Shown: piece after piece, positions 61,762 through 64,000 of the stretch | Numbering within the stretch: the stretch's first letter is position 1 | Layout of the letters: every line of letters begins with the position of its first letter | NCBI GenBank assembly: GCA_041600415.1 | Contig: JBFIKF010000003.1 | Coordinates: 248,001 to 312,000, forward strand | Source: JBFJKD01 sp041600415 | Lineage (GTDB): Bacteria > Pseudomonadota > Gammaproteobacteria > Pseudomonadales > Porticoccaceae | Direction of reading: 5' to 3' | DNA: 64,000 nucleotides | Translations under genes and position numbers: made by a program | Notes under the pieces: model-generated | Seen by the model: only the letters and a program-made list of their open reading frames with translations | What the model was told of the DNA's origin: nothing | Databases searched by the model: none

Positions 61762-62943
61762 ATGGCTGGCGATTGGGCGAAATTCAACTGGGAAGACCCT
61801 TTTTTAATCAACGAACAACTGTCCGATGAAGAGCGCCTTATCGCAGCCACCACCCACCAGTACGCCCAGGAAAAACTGCTGCCGAGGGTACAACAGGCAT
61901 TTCGCGACGAACACACGGACCGCGATATTTTTCGCGAAATGGGCGCCCTGGGATTGCTCGGCCCGACTCTAAACGGCTACGGCTGTTCCGCCACCAACTA
62001 TGTGAGTTACGGCTTGATTGCCCGGGAAATCGAACGGGTGGATTCCGGTTATCGCTCCATGATGAGTGTGCAGTCGAGTCTGGTGATGTACCCGATTTAC
62101 ACCTATGGTACTGAACAACAGCGAGAAAAATATTTACCTCCCCTGGCAAGCGGCGAATGGGTCGGTTGTTTCGGACTGACCGAACCGGACCACGGCTCCG
62201 ATCCCGGCGGCATGAAAACCCGGGCGCGCACTGTCACCGGCGGCTACCGCCTCACTGGCACCAAAATGTGGATCAGCAATTCGCCGATCGCCGATGTATT
62301 TGTGGTCTGGGCAAAAACCGACGACGGTATTATTCGCGGCTTTGTCCTCGAAAAAGGTATGGACGGACTATCTGCGCCGAAAATTTCCGGCAAGCTGGCA
62401 TTGCGCGCCTCCATTACCGGGGAAATCGTAATGGACGATGTGTTTGTCCCCGAGGAACAATTGCTGCCCAACGTGCAGGGCCTGGCGGGGCCCTTCGGCT
62501 GCCTTAACAGCGCCCGACTGGGTATCTCCTTCGGCGCCTTGGGCGCTGCGGAAACCTGTTGGCGCACTGCGTTGCAATACACCCTGGATCGCCAGCAGTT
62601 CGGCCGCCCGCTGGCGGCCAACCAGCTGATTCAGATGAAGCTGGCCAATATGCAAACCGATATCAATCTTGGTCTACTCGGCTCCCTCAGTGCCGCGCGT
62701 TTGAAAGATCAGGGGCTGCTCGCCCCGGAATTAATTTCCATGATGAAACGCAACAATTGCGTCAAAGCGCTCGACATCGCCCGCCAGGCGCGGGATATGC
62801 TCGGCGGCAATGGCATCTCGGACGAATACCCGGTGATGCGCCATATGCTCAACCTGGAAGTGGTCAACACCTACGAGGGCACCGCCGATATTCACGCGCT
62901 GATCCTGGGGCGCGCACAGACTGGTATTCAGGCGTTTTTCTAA
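61762..62943 (+). CDS. gcdH: Glutaryl-CoA dehydrogenase
   Basis: A 393-residue flavoprotein that oxidatively decarboxylates glutaryl-CoA to crotonyl-CoA in lysine/tryptophan and aromatic degradation. Markers: SGYRSMMSVQSSLVMYPIY, FGLTEPDHGSDPGGMKTRA, RQQFGRPLAANQLIQMKL, MLGGNGISDEYPVMRHMLNL and the catalytic Glu in NTYEGTADIHALI. It is divergent from alr. A LysR regulator or CoA-transferase that often accompanies it is not adjacent. Confidence 0.93.
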   Translation: MAGDWAKFNWEDPFLINEQLSDEERLIAATTHQYAQEKLLPRVQQAFRDEHTDRDIFREMGALGLLGPTLNGYGCSATNYVSYGLIAREIERVDSGYRSMMSVQSSLVMYPIYTYGTEQQREKYLPPLASGEWVGCFGLTEPDHGSDPGGMKTRARTVTGGYRLTGTKMWISNSPIADVFVVWAKTDDGIIRGFVLEKGMDGLSAPKISGKLALRASITGEIVMDDVFVPEEQLLPNVQGLAGPFGCLNSARLGISFGALGAAETCWRTALQYTLDRQQFGRPLAANQLIQMKLANMQTDINLGLLGSLSAARLKDQGLLAPELISMMKRNNCVKALDIARQARDMLGGNGISDEYPVMRHMLNLEVVNTYEGTADIHALILGRAQTGIQAFF

Positions 62944-63013
62944 CGTTGCGCACGGGTGTATCGCACCTGGATTTGCCACAACGTGGGGCGCGGGTTAACC
63001 AGCATACCCGAGG

Positions 63014-63454
63014 TCAAACCCGCTTGCGTCGACCCGCAAGCGCCCCCGGCGGATCGCCTTTATAGGTTGGCAGACCGGGATCCAGCGGTACCCAGGGCAG
63101 CGCCATCGCCACCCAACAATTGACCTCGGGCGCGAACTGCTCCGGTTTATCGAGGGTGGCGGCGAACACCAGGCGCATTTGCGGAATACGGGTAGTGCGC
63201 GCCAGTAACGTACTTCCGCAGTGCCCGCAAAATGCCCGGTGCACTCGGTTACCACTATCCCCTTCACAGGCATATTCGCGGTAATCACCCGTAACGATCA
63301 GCGCGTCTACCGGCACCGCCAGAGCCCCCACAAAAGCACCCCCCGTCGCCAGTCGACAGGCCCGACAATGGCAGTTGATGTGGCCGAAGGGCTCGGCAGT
63401 AACGTGATATCTGACCGCGCCGCACAGGCAGCCGCCGCTCGCGGGTAAATCCAT
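63014..63454 (-). CDS. GFA-family zinc protein
   Basis: A 146-residue protein of the Gfa/CENP-V fold. Zinc-binding cysteines are at GGCLCGAVRY, NCHCRACRLATGG and FCGHCGSTL. Gfa enzymes were described as adding glutathione to formaldehyde; most homologues are of unknown function. Single gene, convergent with gcdH. Confidence 0.85.
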   Translation of the reverse strand: MDLPASGGCLCGAVRYHVTAEPFGHINCHCRACRLATGGAFVGALAVPVDALIVTGDYREYACEGDSGNRVHRAFCGHCGSTLLARTTRIPQMRLVFAATLDKPEQFAPEVNCWVAMALPWVPLDPGLPTYKGDPPGALAGRRKRV

Positions 63455-63534
63455 GGGTAACCCTCCGTTAATCCACTATAACCCTGTCGCCCACCCAACC
63501 TATGGCGGCGACAACGGCGTTAAACGCTACATAT

Positions 63535-63999
63535 CTAAGGCCCCTCGCTAAACGTCGAGCTGATTCCAGTCGCACGCTTCTCCTGCTCCACTGCGTCCCG
63601 CACTACACCGGTTTTGACGAACAGGAAGTTTCTGTTGCCCCCATCGCAGGCGATGATGCGCGCCGCAAACAACTCGCACGCCGCCAGAGGCATTGCACCG
63701 GGATCGGGTGTAGCCCCTGCAACATTCATGCGTTGTTTGTCCCGTTTTAGAAACGTATACATAGTTTCAAAACGCGCACTAAAATCAGCGCCCCTGGCGG
63801 TCACATCGCGATAGATAAACTCAAACTTGCGGTAACTCAGGGTCACCGCCCCCAGACCGATCGCCAACATTTTTTCCAGATAGCGCCCATAGCTGTCCTG
63901 CAGATACTGCGCCAGGGCATTGGGGTTAGGACTGCCAGCGAATTGACTTAGATTCAGACGCTGCTCGGGATTCAGGGCATCCGCTGCCAGATGGCGATT
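63535..63999 (-). CDS. Unidentified protein, C-terminal part (partial)
   Basis: The reading frame is open from the right edge to the stop at 63535, giving about 154 codons. Visible: LNPEQRLNLSQFAGSPNP, then QYLQDSYGRYLEKMLAIGLG, then FLKRDKQRMNVAGATPDPGA and GGNRNFLFVKTGVV. I do not recognise the family. There is no membrane segment in the visible part. An ATG at 63870 exists, but similarity of composition upstream suggests that the gene is longer. Confidence 0.6.
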   Translation of the reverse strand, partial: NRHLAADALNPEQRLNLSQFAGSPNPNALAQYLQDSYGRYLEKMLAIGLGAVTLSYRKFEFIYRDVTARGADFSARFETMYTFLKRDKQRMNVAGATPDPGAMPLAACELFAARIIACDGGNRNFLFVKTGVVRDAVEQEKRATGISSTFSEGP

Positions 64000-64000
64000 G

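Overview
The window reads as chromosomal DNA of a heterotrophic, probably marine gammaproteobacterium, perhaps Cellvibrionales/Spongiibacteraceae-like. That is inferred from typical gammaproteobacterial genes (yheS, uup, ttcA, oxyR, mutY-yggX, a YeeN-type YebC protein, an OprI-like lipoprotein) combined with many acyl-CoA, CoA-transferase and ring-cleavage genes. No rRNA was seen, so the taxonomy is tentative.

Layout. 1-10.3 kb: amino-acid dehydrogenase (cut by the edge), DsrE-like secreted protein, an orphan trpB, a macrodomain protein, a phage-type lysozyme-like gene, yheS-ttcA, a DUF547 protein and bioA, then an isolated extradiol ring-cleavage dioxygenase. 10.3-14.5 kb: trpS, and an envelope module of a Braun/OprI-type lipoprotein with two L,D-transpeptidases. 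14.5-20 kb: lipid/CoA genes (AMACR-type CoA transferase, KAS III, acyl-CoA synthetase, an SDR without its catalytic Tyr/Lys). 20-26.4 kb: antiporter, then a peroxide-stress block with oxyR divergent from rubrerythrin, an Hdr-like Fe-S protein and DUF3501, then a cold-shock gene. 26.5-36.3 kb: DUF3047, uup, MaoC hydratase, acyl-CoA dehydrogenase, DUF2167, rhomboid protease, dienelactone hydrolase and hisB-hisH-hisA without hisF. 36.4-40 kb: AsmA, mutY, yggX.

40.03-47.6 kb is a decayed island beside tRNA-Phe(GAA). It holds an integrase C-terminal remnant, a YedK gene and a broken second copy, scattered hsdM fragments, a MNT-HEPN pair with a clear operator/promoter, an Mrr-like remnant and one large intact gene. 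That gene encodes a nuclease-helicase with a C-terminal LexA/UmuD-type S24 peptidase domain carrying an Ala-Gly site at the right spacing for self-cleavage. It is the best candidate for an undescribed system. The hsdM debris carries two families of short hairpin repeats; one is an exact 24-codon in-frame insertion, and the other keeps its stems through paired base changes between copies.

47.6-64 kb returns to ordinary genes: YeeN, GST-like, Fic with possible operator repeats, SDR, acyl-CoA synthetase, truncated haemoglobin, CDGSH protein, CoA transferase, nuclease, rpmE, priA, SPOR protein, alr, gcdH, GFA protein and an unidentified partial gene at the right edge.
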